64,000 bases of DNA from Gammaproteobacteria bacterium (GCA_020849475.1 JADLGE010000047.1:16102-80101); one strand, 5' to 3'. Shown: positions 15,445 through 25,507, counted from the first letter of the stretch. The notes: a model not told the origin generated them from the letters alone. Program-made: numbers and translations.

Positions 15445-17613
15445 ATGAATCAACACGACATTCGAATTCTCGATCAAATCTTCCTGCGCGGCCCCAACCG
15501 CTGGTCCTATCGTCCCGCCCTGGAGGCGCTGGTCGATATCGGGACCTTGGAGGAATTCCCTTCCAATACCCTGCCCGGCTTCGTGCCGCGCCTGGTCGAA
15601 TGGCTGCCGGGCTTGCGCAAGCACGAATGCAGCTATGAAGAGCCGGGCGGCTTTGTACGCCGCCTGGAGGAGGGTACCTGGGTCGGCCATATTCTGGAGC
15701 ACGTGACGCTCGAATTGCAGACCCAGGCCGGCAGGCCCGCCGGTTTCGGCCGCGCACGCAGCACCGCGACCACCGGCATCTACCACGTAGTGGTGCGCAC
15801 CACCCAGGAAGACCTGACCCGCACCTGCCTGCTGCGCGCGCGCGATCTGATCCTCGCCGCCATCCACGGCAAAGCGTTCGATGTCAGCCAGACTCTGCGT
15901 GAACTGCGGGTGCTGGCCGACCGCAAGGGTTTCGGGCCGAGCACTGCCTGCATTGTCGATGCGGCCGTCAACGCCAAGATTCCGGTGGTGCCGCTGTCGC
16001 AAGGCAATCTCGTCATTCTTGGCCACGGCACCCGCCAGCGCCGTATCTGGACCGCCGAGACTGATAGAACCTCGGCCATCGCCGAATCCATCGCCAGCGA
16101 CAAGGATCTCGCCAAACAACTGATCGCACCCTGTGGCATTCCGGTGCCGGAAGGGCAGCTCGTGCGTAACGCTGACGCCGCCGTCGAAGCGGCCGAGGAC
16201 ATCGGCTACCCAGTCGCGGTCAAGCCGGGTGAGGCCAGCCGTGGCGAGGCGGTGTTCCTCGATTTGAATGACGAAAGCGCGGTGCGCGCCGCTTTTGCCG
16301 CTGCCAATGAAGTCGACTCGACCGTAATCGTCGAGAAATACATCGAAGGCGAAGAACACCGTCTGCTGGTGGTCGGTGACAAGGTCGTAGCCGCCACCCG
16401 CGCCGAGATGTTCCGCATCACCGGCAATGGTCGCGATACCCTGCAGCATTTGCTCATCCTGGCCTTGAACCAGCTCGCCGAGGCGTCCGCGCCGACCGCC
16501 GTGCCGCTCACCATTGAAGACTTCGAAGATTTTCCGACCGTGCGTCTGGCCTTGAACCGCCAGGGGCTGTCGTTCGACGCCGTGCCGGCCGCAGGCCAGA
16601 CGGTCGAACTGCCGCGTCACGCCAAGATTGGCGTCGATGTGCTGGCCGAGGTGCATCCCAGCATCGCCGCCCTGGCGGCCCTCGCCGCACGGGTGGTGGG
16701 TCTTGATATCGCCGGTGTGGATATCGTCGCCAAGGACATTTCCCGACCGCTCGCCGCCCAGGGTGGCGCGCTGATTGAAATCAATGCCGGGCCGGCACTG
16801 CCGACCCACCTGCCGCGCGGGCCTAACGGCTCGCATCATGCCGGCGAGGCCATCGTCCGCCACCTGTTTCCGGGCGACGATCACGGCCGCATCCCGCTGA
16901 TCGGCGTCGGCGGCAGCAATGACACCACGGCCGTTGCACGCCTGGTCGGCTTTCTGTTGCATCTGCATGGCGTGGCGGTGGGCGTTGCCTGCGGCAATGG
17001 TCTGTACCTGGGCGAGCGCCGCGTCGACCATAACGATGCCGCCAACTGGGCTGCTGGTCAGCGCCTGCTGGTCAATCGCACGCTGAATGCCGCGGTCATC
17101 GAGACCACCGCCGAAAGCTTGCTGCGTGAAGGCTTGCCCTATGACCGCTGCCAGGTGGCGCTGGTGACGTCTCTCCAGGGCGACGATCGCCTCGCGCGCT
17201 TTGGCGTCGAAGACAGTGAACAGCTCACCAAATTGCTGCGCACCCATGTCGATGTGGTGCTCGCGCAGGGTGTCGCCGTGTTGAATGCCGACGACGCCGG
17301 GGTGCTGGCACTCGCCGAATTCTGCGAAGGCGAAATACTGATCTACAGCCGCGACGCGCAGTCGCCGGCGGTGCGCGAGGCGCTGGCCGCCGGCCGTCGC
17401 GCGGTCTATCGCGACGAGGACGAACTGGTGTTCGCCCAGGGCGCCAACGCCGAGCGTCTGCCCATCCCGCCCACCTTCGACGCCCCCGAGTGTTTGCCGG
17501 CCGCCGCCTGTGCGTGGGCCGCGAACGTGCCGGTGGACCTCATCGTGAGCGGCATCGTCGGTTTCCCGTCGGCCACCACGGCCGCCGATGAAGCCCAACG
17601 TACCAACAACTGA
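15445..17613 (+). CDS. cyanophycin synthetase-like protein CphA' with degenerate Mur-ligase P-loop
   Basis: 722 aa from the ATG at 15445, aligned with the homologous N-terminus of the next gene. It has the CphA N-terminal domain (LRGPNRWSYRPALEALVDI) and an ATP-grasp domain (about 215-480; VIVEKYIEGEEHRLLVVGDK and the metal-ligand region EINAGPALPTHL). The Mur-ligase-like domain that follows should carry GTNGKTT but reads GVGGSNDTTAVARL, losing the P-loop Lys, and ARGGI has become TAESL. It also stops about 140 residues short of full CphA, lacking the C-terminal Mur domain. In active CphA the ATP-grasp domain adds Asp and the Mur domain adds Arg, so this copy could at most do the first reaction or serve as a partner subunit. 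It sits 25 nt before cphA. Confidence 0.88.
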   Translation: MNQHDIRILDQIFLRGPNRWSYRPALEALVDIGTLEEFPSNTLPGFVPRLVEWLPGLRKHECSYEEPGGFVRRLEEGTWVGHILEHVTLELQTQAGRPAGFGRARSTATTGIYHVVVRTTQEDLTRTCLLRARDLILAAIHGKAFDVSQTLRELRVLADRKGFGPSTACIVDAAVNAKIPVVPLSQGNLVILGHGTRQRRIWTAETDRTSAIAESIASDKDLAKQLIAPCGIPVPEGQLVRNADAAVEAAEDIGYPVAVKPGEASRGEAVFLDLNDESAVRAAFAAANEVDSTVIVEKYIEGEEHRLLVVGDKVVAATRAEMFRITGNGRDTLQHLLILALNQLAEASAPTAVPLTIEDFEDFPTVRLALNRQGLSFDAVPAAGQTVELPRHAKIGVDVLAEVHPSIAALAALAARVVGLDIAGVDIVAKDISRPLAAQGGALIEINAGPALPTHLPRGPNGSHHAGEAIVRHLFPGDDHGRIPLIGVGGSNDTTAVARLVGFLLHLHGVAVGVACGNGLYLGERRVDHNDAANWAAGQRLLVNRTLNAAVIETTAESLLREGLPYDRCQVALVTSLQGDDRLARFGVEDSEQLTKLLRTHVDVVLAQGVAVLNADDAGVLALAEFCEGEILIYSRDAQSPAVREALAAGRRAVYRDEDELVFAQGANAERLPIPPTFDAPECLPAAACAWAANVPVDLIVSGIVGFPSATTAADEAQRTNN

Positions 17614-17638
17614 AGCACTTTCGAGGCAATCACCGCCG

Positions 17639-20227
17639 ATGGAAATCGAACGCGTCCGCGCCCTGCGTGGCCCCAATTTGTGGAGCCGCCGTACGGCTAT
17701 CGAAGCGATCGTTCACTGCAATGAAGACGAGCGGGACCTGTCCCGTCTGCCGGGCTTCATCAAGCACCTGCGCGCCATCTACCCGCAGCTGCAGGTCTTG
17801 CCGGTGCCGGACGGTGGCGTGCCGCGCTCCGCGGCCCACGTCATCGAAATCGCAACCTTGAGCCTGCAGGCGCAGGCCGGCTGCCCGGTGAGCTTCAGCC
17901 GCTGTGGGCTCACGCCCGATGCCGGTGTGTTCCAGGTGGTGGTGGAATACAGCGAAGAATGCGTCGGCCGGGCGGCCCTCGACATCGCTCAGCGCCTGGT
18001 GCAGGCCACTCTCGACGACGCGCCCTTCGATGTCGAATCGGAAGTCGCGCGGCTGCAGGAGATGGACGAGGACGAGCGCCTCGGCCCGTCGACCGGCTCG
18101 ATTGTGACCGCAGCCGTGGAGCGCGGTATTCCCTATCGTCGTCTGACCAGCGGTTCGCTGGTGCAGTTCGGATGGGGCAGCCGTCAACGCCGCATCCAGG
18201 CGGCGGAAATTGATCGCACCAGCGCCATTGCGCAATCGATTGCGCAGGACAAACAGCTCACCAAGCAATTGTTGAAGGCCGCCGGCGTGCCGGTGCCCGA
18301 CGGTCGCGAAGTTTCGAGCGCCGAAGATGCCTGGGTGGCGGCCTGCGCCATGGGCTTGCCGGTGGTGGTGAAGCCGAAAGACGGTCACCAGGGCCGCGGC
18401 GTGACGGTCAATATCGAGACCAAGCCGCACCTCGAAGCCGCTTACCGCGCGGCCATGGAAGCCGGCACCAAGGTGCTGGTCGAGCGCTACATTCCCGGCC
18501 ACGATTACCGTTTCCTGGTGGTGGGCGACAAGCTCATCGCCGCCGCCCGCCGCGATCCACCGTTCGTGATCGGCGACGGCGTGCACACCGTCAAGGAACT
18601 GGTCGAGGAAGTGAACCGCGATCCGCGTCGCGGCTCAGGTCACGCCACCTCGCTGACCAAGATTCGTTTCGACGAAATCGCCTTCACCTGTCTCGAGCTG
18701 CAGGACCTGACGCCGACCTCGATCCCGGGCAAGGGCTTGCGCGTGGTGTTGCGCAACAATGCCAACCTGTCGACCGGCGGCACCGCCACCGACGTCACCG
18801 ACGAAGTGCATCCGGATTTGGCCGCGCGCGCGGTGGCGGCAGCGCAGATGGTCGGTCTCGATATCTGTGGCGTCGACGTGGTGTGCCAGAACGTCTTGAA
18901 GTCGCTGGAAGAGCAGAACGGCGGCATTGTCGAAGTGAATGCCGCGCCCGGTCTGCGCATGCATTTGTCGCCGTCTTACGGCACTGGCCGCAAGGTCGGT
19001 GAGGCCATCATCGCCGAGATGTTCGGCAACGGTGACGATGCACGCATTCCGGTCATCGCCGTCACCGGCACCAATGGCAAGACCACCACCGTGCGTCTGA
19101 CCGCGCATATTCTCGAGCAGGCGAGCTTACGCGTCGGCATGACCTTGACCGATGGCGTGTACGTGCAGGGCACCCAGATCGACAGCGGTGATTGCAGCGG
19201 CCCGCGCAGCGCGCGCAGCGTGTTGATGCATCCCGATGTCGACGCCGCGGTGCTGGAAACCGCACGCGGTGGCATTCTGCGCGAAGGACTCGCGTTCGAT
19301 CGCTGCCAGGTGGCGGTGGTGACCAATATCGGCACCGGCGATCATCTTGGTTTGAACTACATCACCACCGTTGAGGATCTGGCGGTGCTGAAGCGCGTCA
19401 TCGTGCAGAACGTCTCCGCCACCGGCTACGCGGTCTTGAATGCCGACGATCCAATCGCCGCGCGCTGCAATGTCGCCTGCCCCGGCGGCGTGATTTATTT
19501 CTCACGCAACCCGGCCAATCCGATCAGTGTTACTCACCGCGCCCAGGGCCGGCGCGTGGTGGTGGTGGACGGCGACGCCATCAGCTGCGTGGAAGGGGCG
19601 GAGTTATGCCGCTTGCCACTCGCCGACATTCCCCTGACCTTCGGCGGGCGCATCGGCTTTCAAGTTGAGAATGTGCTGGCGGCGGTCGCCGCCGCGTGGG
19701 GCGCGGGAGTCGACTGGCCGCACATTCGCGCCGGGCTCGCGACTTTCGTGCCGAGCGTCGCTGCCACACCGGGCCGCTTCAATCTCATGGACTACCGCGG
19801 CGCAACGGTGATTGCTGACTACGGCCACAATCCCGACGCCATGGTCGCCCTGGTGCAGGCCGTGACCGCCATCCCGGCCAAACGCCGCCTGGTCGTGATC
19901 AGTGGCGCCGGCGATCGGCGCGACGAAGACATTCGCGATCAGACCCGCATCCTCGGCAATGCGTTCGACGCCGCCATCCTCTACCAGGACGCTTGTCAGC
20001 GTGGCCGCGCCGATGGCGAAGTGCTGGCTTTGCTGCGCGAGGGCTTGGGCAACGCGAGCCGCACGCGCGAAGTCAGCGAGATCAATGGTGAGTTCGTCGC
20101 CATCGACGCTGCGCTGGCGCAGTTGGAAGCGGGCGACCTGTGCCTGATTCTGATCGACCAGGTCGAAGAAGCGCTGGCTTATCTCACCGAACGCTGCAAG
20201 GAAGCGCAGGCCGCGGCCGTCGCCTGA
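17639..20227 (+). CDS. cphA: cyanophycin synthetase
   Basis: 862 aa from the ATG at 17639 (MEIERVRALRGPNLWS is the family N-terminus; the upstream ATG at 17588 would overlap cphA'). It makes multi-L-arginyl-poly-L-aspartate by ATP-dependent addition of Asp and Arg. The N-terminal domain is followed by ATP-grasp (about 215-480; KPKDGHQGRGV loop, VERYIPGHDYRFLVVGDK, EVNAAPGLRMHL) and a Mur-ligase-like domain with intact P-loop AVTGTNGKTTTVR, ETARGGILREGL and C-terminal DYGHNPDAM. All domains are full length, so it should be active. It is the second gene of a cphA'-cphA pair. No cyanophycinase or isoaspartyl dipeptidase gene is in the window. Confidence 0.95.
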   Translation: MEIERVRALRGPNLWSRRTAIEAIVHCNEDERDLSRLPGFIKHLRAIYPQLQVLPVPDGGVPRSAAHVIEIATLSLQAQAGCPVSFSRCGLTPDAGVFQVVVEYSEECVGRAALDIAQRLVQATLDDAPFDVESEVARLQEMDEDERLGPSTGSIVTAAVERGIPYRRLTSGSLVQFGWGSRQRRIQAAEIDRTSAIAQSIAQDKQLTKQLLKAAGVPVPDGREVSSAEDAWVAACAMGLPVVVKPKDGHQGRGVTVNIETKPHLEAAYRAAMEAGTKVLVERYIPGHDYRFLVVGDKLIAAARRDPPFVIGDGVHTVKELVEEVNRDPRRGSGHATSLTKIRFDEIAFTCLELQDLTPTSIPGKGLRVVLRNNANLSTGGTATDVTDEVHPDLAARAVAAAQMVGLDICGVDVVCQNVLKSLEEQNGGIVEVNAAPGLRMHLSPSYGTGRKVGEAIIAEMFGNGDDARIPVIAVTGTNGKTTTVRLTAHILEQASLRVGMTLTDGVYVQGTQIDSGDCSGPRSARSVLMHPDVDAAVLETARGGILREGLAFDRCQVAVVTNIGTGDHLGLNYITTVEDLAVLKRVIVQNVSATGYAVLNADDPIAARCNVACPGGVIYFSRNPANPISVTHRAQGRRVVVVDGDAISCVEGAELCRLPLADIPLTFGGRIGFQVENVLAAVAAAWGAGVDWPHIRAGLATFVPSVAATPGRFNLMDYRGATVIADYGHNPDAMVALVQAVTAIPAKRRLVVISGAGDRRDEDIRDQTRILGNAFDAAILYQDACQRGRADGEVLALLREGLGNASRTREVSEINGEFVAIDAALAQLEAGDLCLILIDQVEEALAYLTERCKEAQAAAVA

Positions 20228-20242
20228 GCCCCACGGTAACCG

Positions 20243-20265
20243 GCGCGGCGCGTCAGGCGCCGCGC
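20243..20265. terminator. bidirectional hairpin between cphA and the GGDEF-EAL gene
   Basis: GCGCGGCGC-GTCAG-GCGCCGCGC forms a perfect 9-bp GC stem with a 5-nt loop exactly between two convergent genes, overlapping the stop codon of the minus-strand one. It lacks a strong T-tail, so it may act with Rho. Confidence 0.5.
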
Positions 20266-22412
20266 GCTGAACGCTGCGCGAGGCGCGCCAGTTCCACGGC
20301 GCGCCGTTCGTTTAACCATTGCATCAGGTCGTCGAACGACATTGGCGGGCCGATGTAATAACCCTGCATCGCGTCGCAGCCGAGCTCTTTCAGGCATAGC
20401 GCCTGCTCTTCCCGTTCGACCGATTCGGCAATCACCAGCGCATGCAGATTGTGCGCGAGCGCTATCGCGCTCTTGACCACCGCTAAATCGACCTTGGAGT
20501 CGGGCAGGTTGCGTATGAACACCGGGTCGATCTTGAAACTCGACAAGGGCAGGCCCTTGAGCTGCGACAAGGCCAGTTGTCCGGTGCCGAAATCGTCGAG
20601 CGCGAAGCGCACGCCGAGTGCGTTCAAATCGCGCAGCAAAGCCGCCGTCTGTTCATGATCGCCTGCCAGCATGTTCTCGGTGACTTCGAGCTCCAGCGCC
20701 GCCGGTTCCACCTCATGGCGTTTCAACAGCGCGGCGACGTCAGCGACCAGCTTGTCGTTGCGCAGCTGCGAAGCGGCGACGTTGACCGTCACCCGCAGCG
20801 GTTGACCAAACTCATGGCGCCAGCGCCGCGCATCACTCAATGCCTGGTTCAACACCCACGCCGACAACGGCACGATGAGTCCGTTTTCTTCGGCGACCGG
20901 AATGAAATCTCCGGCCCGCACCAGCCCGGCATCGGGGTTACGCCAGCGCACCAGCGTTTCGGCGCCCAGCACGATGCCCTTGCTGCAATCCACCTGGGGC
21001 TGGTAATGGAGTTCAAACTCGCCGCGCTCGAGGGCGCGCCGCAGACTGCCCTCCAAGGTCAACCGTTCCACCACGCGGGTGTTCAAGGCCGGCGTGTAGA
21101 AACGATAGCCGTTGCGTCCATCGGTCTTGACCCGGTACATGGCCAGGTCGGCGCATTTGAGCAAGCTTGATTCGTCGCTGCCGTCATTGGGAAAGCTGGC
21201 GATGCCGATGCTGCTTGAAATACGCATTTCAGTACCGCCAAGCTTAAACGGCGGTTCGAGTTCAGCGAGGATGCGGCGTGCCACCAAGGCCGCGTCTTCA
21301 GGGCGACGGATGTCGGCCAGCAGCACCACGAACTCGTCGCCGCCCAGGCGTGCAACCGTTTCATTGCTTTCTTCCGCGGCGCGCGTGACGGTGTCGCTGC
21401 GGCGCAGGCTATGGGTGATGCGGTCGGCGACCTGGCGCAGCAAGTCATCGCCGGCATCGTGGCCCAGCGTGTCATTGATGCGTTTGAATTGATCGAGGTC
21501 GATGAACATCACCGCAAACTGGCGCGTGTAGCGCTTGGCGCTCGCCAGTGTCTCGGCCAGACGCTCCATGAAGTAGGCGCGATTGGGCAGGCCGGTGACG
21601 GCATCGAAGAATGCCAGCTCGCGGATGCGCTGCTCGGACGCGCGCTGCTCACTCAAGTCCTGCAAGGTGCCCATGGCCTGCGGATGGCCACGCCGGTCTG
21701 CGGCGAACATCTCGAGCTCGAGGTGCAAGGACAGTCGCGCGCCATCGGCGGCGATGAGATCGAAATCGAGCCCCAGTGAGCGCCGCTCGGCGAGCGCCGC
21801 ACGCAAGGTCGTGGCAACGCGCTCGCGGTCGCCGGCGACCACCCGGCTGAGCAGCGATTCGAGATTCAGTGGCGTGCCGCGCGCGCACGCGAACAGCATT
21901 TGCCGCGCCTGGTTGGACGGCACCAAATGCTCGGACTCCACATCGAGTTCAAAGCTGCCGACCCGCGCCATGGCCTGCGCGCGCGTCAGGCTCGCTTCGC
22001 TGTAACGCAGTTGGTCGGCGGTATGCTTGGCGCGCAATACGTAGCGCAGGCGATGGCGCAGCAAGGGCACGTTGCAAGGTTTGGTGGCGAAATCCGTGGC
22101 GCCCGCGGCAAAGGCCTCTTCCACCGATTGCTCGTCATCGAGACCGGTCAGCATCAAGATGGGCAAGTGCTCGCCGCCGGGCTCGGCGCGCATGCGGCGA
22201 CACACGGCAAAGCCGTCCATGCCGGGCATGGCGACATCGAGCAGCACGAGATCCGGCAATTCGGCGTGAAACAAGCGCAGACCCTCGGCGCCGTCGCCGG
22301 CCTCGCGCACGTCCATGCCGAGTTCCTCGAGTGCGTCGGCAAGGATGGCGCGGGTCACGATTTCATCATCGATGACGAGCGCCGACAGGCGCGTGCGTGG
22401 CGTCTCGCTCAT
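20253..22412 (-). CDS. response regulator with PAS-like, GGDEF and EAL domains
   Basis: 719 aa. The start at 22412 is set by an ATGA overlap with the upstream kinase gene. Domains: receiver (about 8-125; phosphoacceptor in LVLLDVAMPGMDG), a PAS-like segment (about 140-260), GGDEF (about 270-440; intact RLGGDEFVVLL but no RxxD inhibitory site before it) and EAL (about 450-705). In the EAL domain the motif reads ETL, but the other expected catalytic residues appear: ELEVTEN, DDFGTG, FKIDPVF and QGYYIGPP. Both c-di-GMP synthesis and hydrolysis are possible; which dominates cannot be read off. Coupling to the hybrid kinase implies phosphorelay control of its output. Confidence 0.92.
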   Translation of the reverse strand: MSETPRTRLSALVIDDEIVTRAILADALEELGMDVREAGDGAEGLRLFHAELPDLVLLDVAMPGMDGFAVCRRMRAEPGGEHLPILMLTGLDDEQSVEEAFAAGATDFATKPCNVPLLRHRLRYVLRAKHTADQLRYSEASLTRAQAMARVGSFELDVESEHLVPSNQARQMLFACARGTPLNLESLLSRVVAGDRERVATTLRAALAERRSLGLDFDLIAADGARLSLHLELEMFAADRRGHPQAMGTLQDLSEQRASEQRIRELAFFDAVTGLPNRAYFMERLAETLASAKRYTRQFAVMFIDLDQFKRINDTLGHDAGDDLLRQVADRITHSLRRSDTVTRAAEESNETVARLGGDEFVVLLADIRRPEDAALVARRILAELEPPFKLGGTEMRISSSIGIASFPNDGSDESSLLKCADLAMYRVKTDGRNGYRFYTPALNTRVVERLTLEGSLRRALERGEFELHYQPQVDCSKGIVLGAETLVRWRNPDAGLVRAGDFIPVAEENGLIVPLSAWVLNQALSDARRWRHEFGQPLRVTVNVAASQLRNDKLVADVAALLKRHEVEPAALELEVTENMLAGDHEQTAALLRDLNALGVRFALDDFGTGQLALSQLKGLPLSSFKIDPVFIRNLPDSKVDLAVVKSAIALAHNLHALVIAESVEREEQALCLKELGCDAMQGYYIGPPMSFDDLMQWLNERRAVELARLAQRSARGA

Positions 22413-25400
22413 GCGGCATCTGCCCGATAGTGAGTGTTGAGCAGCGCGCACACTTCGCCGTGCAGCGTCGTTACCTGCGGCAATTCGCGACAGGCCTGGT
22501 CGAGGTCGCCGCCGCGCGCTTCGACTTCAATGCCGCGACACAGGGCGGCGAGCTGTTCGGCGCCGATGGCGGCGCTGCTCGACTTCAAAGCATGCACGGC
22601 GAACACCACGGCTTCGCCATCGCGGCTCACGCAGCCCTTGGCCAGCATCGCCAGGTGTTCGACCGATTGCTGCAGGTAACCATCGACCACGCGTCGCAGC
22701 AGGCCACCGCGGCCGCTGCGTTCACGCGCGCGCATAGCGTCGAGGGCCGTGGGGTTAAGCAGCGCCAGTGGCGCTTCGTCGCGCGCCGCTTCCTCGCGGC
22801 CGGCCGCCGACGCAGCGACGTGGGCCGTGACTGCCGGTGCCGTGACTTCCTGCGTCGCGACTGCCGGCGTGTCGCCCAGCCATTTCTTCAGCATGCCGCG
22901 CAGTTGTTCGTCGGTGAAGGGTTTGGCGAGATAGTCGTCCATGCCGGCATCGAGGCAACGTTCGCGATCGCCATGCATGGAATTGGCAGTCAAGGCGACT
23001 ATCGGTGTGGCCGCGCGCTTGCCGAGGCGTTCGCGTTCACGAATCGCCGCCGTGGCGTCGTAGCCGCTCATGCCAGGCATCTGGCAATCCATGAAAATAA
23101 GGTCGTAGGCGCCGCCGGCCCAGGCATCGACCGCTGCCTGACCATCGGGCACGGTGTCGACGCGCAGCCCTGCCATTTCCAGCAGCGCGCGCGCCACTTC
23201 CTGGTTGACGAGGTTGTCCTCGGCAAGCAGCACATGGCCGTCGAAGTTGAGCGCGGCCAGGCTGCCCTCGACGCGTGTCGCCGGCCGTTCGGCGTTGCCG
23301 AGCACATTGCGCACATCGCGCAGGCGCAAGGGCTTGACCAGCAGTCCGTCGATGCCGGCTTCGCGCGTTTGTGCATGGCTGGGTCGATTGCGCAGTGGCG
23401 CCGACAGCAGTTTCCTCGGCGGCGTCGCCGACGCCTTGTCCTGTAGCTGCGCGAGCGCGCTGAGGGCCACTTCGGCGTTGCCGTAATGGCCGAAGATCAC
23501 CGCATCGAAACGAGCGGCCTTGAGGCGGGCCACGCCGGCGTCGACATTGACCACGCTTTCGACCTCGCAGCCCGCGCTGGCCAGATAGCCGCGGCAGATC
23601 TCGCTGTCGAGCGCATGGTCGTCGACCAGCAGCACGCGCAGCGTCAGTGGCTCGGCGCTTGCCGGCTGCGGCGCCGCGAGCGGCAGACGCGCGGTGAACC
23701 AGAACGTCGACCCGGCGCCCGGTGTGCTGTCGACGCCGATCTCGCCGTCCATGAGGCGCACCAGTCTGGCTGAAATACTCAAGCCCAGACCCGTGCCGCC
23801 GTAACGGCGCGCGGTGCCGCCGTCGGCCTGGGCAAAGGCTTCAAAAATTCTTTCGCGGTCTTCTGGCGCGATACCGATACCGCTGTCGGTGACCGTCACG
23901 CGTAGCAGGTCGTCGCTCGCGCCGTTGTCCACGCGCAGGACCACGCTGCCTTGACTGGTGAACTTGATGGCGTTGCCGATCAGGTTGGTCAGCACCTGGC
24001 GAACGCGCGCCGGGTCGCCGCTGCGCCACAGGTTGAGATGCACGGGCGTCACCACGTGCAAGGTCACACCCTTGGCCAGTGCGCTGTCGGCGAGCAGGCT
24101 GGCGACGTCCTCGCCAAGCTCGCGCATATCGAAGCTCTGTTGCTCCAGCGTCAACATGCCGGCTTCAATCTTGGAGAAGTCGAGCACGTCATTGACCACG
24201 CCCAGCAGCGCGGTGCCGGAATCACGGATGGTCTGTGCGCAATGCTTCTGATGTTCATCGAGCGCGGTGCGCAGCAAAATCTCGTTCATGCCCAGCACGC
24301 CATTGATGGGCGTACGGATCTCATGGCTCATGTTGGCCAGGAACTGCGACTTGGCGCGCGCCGCGTCCTCGGCCGCGACCAAGGCCACGCGCAATTCGCT
24401 GGTGCGGTCATCGACGGTGCGTTCGAGATTCTGGTTGATGCGCTCGATGTGCAGCCGATGGGCCTGCTGCGATCGCCACCACAGCAGCAGCAACAGCGTC
24501 ACCAGCAGGGCCACCAGGTAACCGGTGCGCGCCACGGTGTGCGCGGCGCGAACGTCGCTGCGCGACCAGAACAGGCTGTCGGGCTGACCGGCCCACAGCG
24601 TCCAATGCCCAGAGCCGTCGGCAATCTTGAGCTTGATCACGTCGGAGTAGATGAGGTCGGAGGCCGGTCTGTCGGCCGCGATGCTGGCAGCGGCCTCGCG
24701 CCATGGTCCGGGCTGACTGGCGGGTGCGACGTATTGGTTGGCGCTGTTGTGCAGGGCATAGAAGCCGTCCGGCAGCAGTTCGCGCAAGGCCGCGGTCAGC
24801 ATCACACCCGATACCAGTCCCGCGAACGCGCCCTCGCCGTCGTAAAACGGCACCGAGTACACCAGCCCCGAGCGGTCCTTGTCATCGGGGTGCGCGGGAT
24901 CGAAACGGGTGTTGTCGCAGGTCACGACTTCCGGGCCGGTCAGGGCCGGATAGGCCAGGCCGTCGACCCGCGATTCGTTGTTGAAAGAGCTGCTCAGGCG
25001 CTGCGCCTGCTGGCGCATGAGTCGGTATTCGAAGATTTCAATTTCCGGCAGCTCGTCGTCCTCATGGCTGCGGTGGCCGCCGCTGCGGCCGACAATCAGC
25101 TCGTCGAAGGTGACGATGGGCGCTTCGAGGCTGCCGGTGGCGGGGTCGACGCGGTCCGGGTTGAGGTCGCGCGGCACGATGTAGACCTCGGACATCGACA
25201 CCTGGGAGGCGAGGTTGTTGTAGATCTCCTGCACGGTGGTGTGGGCGTCGGCGGAGAAATTGCGGCCGTAGCGATCGATGGTGCGCACGCTGGGCAGCCG
25301 CGCCATGGTGCGCAGACCGGAGTAGATGGTGTTGAAATTGGTTTCGACGGTGGTCGCGATATCCAGCGCCCGCTCGCGCGATTCGTTGCGATAGCTGGCG

Positions 25401-25507
25401 CGCGCGGCATCGAGCGCACTCTGCTCCTGCCAACGCACGACCGCCATCATCGCCAGGCCAAAAGCGAGGATGGTGAGGGTGGCCTTGGAATTGGACAGGG
25501 ACTTCAT
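22409..25507 (-). CDS. hybrid sensor histidine kinase with two receivers and HPt
   Basis: 1032 aa from the ATG at 25507 (a GTG one codon earlier is possible). A TM helix (about 10-27) and a large periplasmic sensor (about 40-330, cache-like, with SEVYIVPRDLNPDR) are followed by TM2 (about 335-355), a coiled linker and HisKA (FLANMSHEIRTPINGVLGM, His intact). HATPase motifs are GNAIKFT, DSGIGIAPED and GGTGLGLSI. The first receiver is degenerate: where the phospho-Asp should be it reads DAVIFGHYG. The second is intact (LIFMDCQMPGMSG). A C-terminal HPt carries HALKSSSAAIG. Phosphate therefore most likely flows His-Asp(REC2)-His(HPt) and on to the GGDEF-EAL regulator encoded in the overlapping gene. 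Confidence 0.92.
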   Translation of the reverse strand: MKSLSNSKATLTILAFGLAMMAVVRWQEQSALDAARASYRNESRERALDIATTVETNFNTIYSGLRTMARLPSVRTIDRYGRNFSADAHTTVQEIYNNLASQVSMSEVYIVPRDLNPDRVDPATGSLEAPIVTFDELIVGRSGGHRSHEDDELPEIEIFEYRLMRQQAQRLSSSFNNESRVDGLAYPALTGPEVVTCDNTRFDPAHPDDKDRSGLVYSVPFYDGEGAFAGLVSGVMLTAALRELLPDGFYALHNSANQYVAPASQPGPWREAAASIAADRPASDLIYSDVIKLKIADGSGHWTLWAGQPDSLFWSRSDVRAAHTVARTGYLVALLVTLLLLLWWRSQQAHRLHIERINQNLERTVDDRTSELRVALVAAEDAARAKSQFLANMSHEIRTPINGVLGMNEILLRTALDEHQKHCAQTIRDSGTALLGVVNDVLDFSKIEAGMLTLEQQSFDMRELGEDVASLLADSALAKGVTLHVVTPVHLNLWRSGDPARVRQVLTNLIGNAIKFTSQGSVVLRVDNGASDDLLRVTVTDSGIGIAPEDRERIFEAFAQADGGTARRYGGTGLGLSISARLVRLMDGEIGVDSTPGAGSTFWFTARLPLAAPQPASAEPLTLRVLLVDDHALDSEICRGYLASAGCEVESVVNVDAGVARLKAARFDAVIFGHYGNAEVALSALAQLQDKASATPPRKLLSAPLRNRPSHAQTREAGIDGLLVKPLRLRDVRNVLGNAERPATRVEGSLAALNFDGHVLLAEDNLVNQEVARALLEMAGLRVDTVPDGQAAVDAWAGGAYDLIFMDCQMPGMSGYDATAAIRERERLGKRAATPIVALTANSMHGDRERCLDAGMDDYLAKPFTDEQLRGMLKKWLGDTPAVATQEVTAPAVTAHVAASAAGREEAARDEAPLALLNPTALDAMRARERSGRGGLLRRVVDGYLQQSVEHLAMLAKGCVSRDGEAVVFAVHALKSSSAAIGAEQLAALCRGIEVEARGGDLDQACRELPQVTTLHGEVCALLNTHYRADAA

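Noticed and set aside
15142-17676. 844-aa open frame antisense to cphA'
   Set aside because: It is the shadow of a gene with clear family motifs. Composition (many Gly, His, Arg, Gln) is typical of antisense translation.
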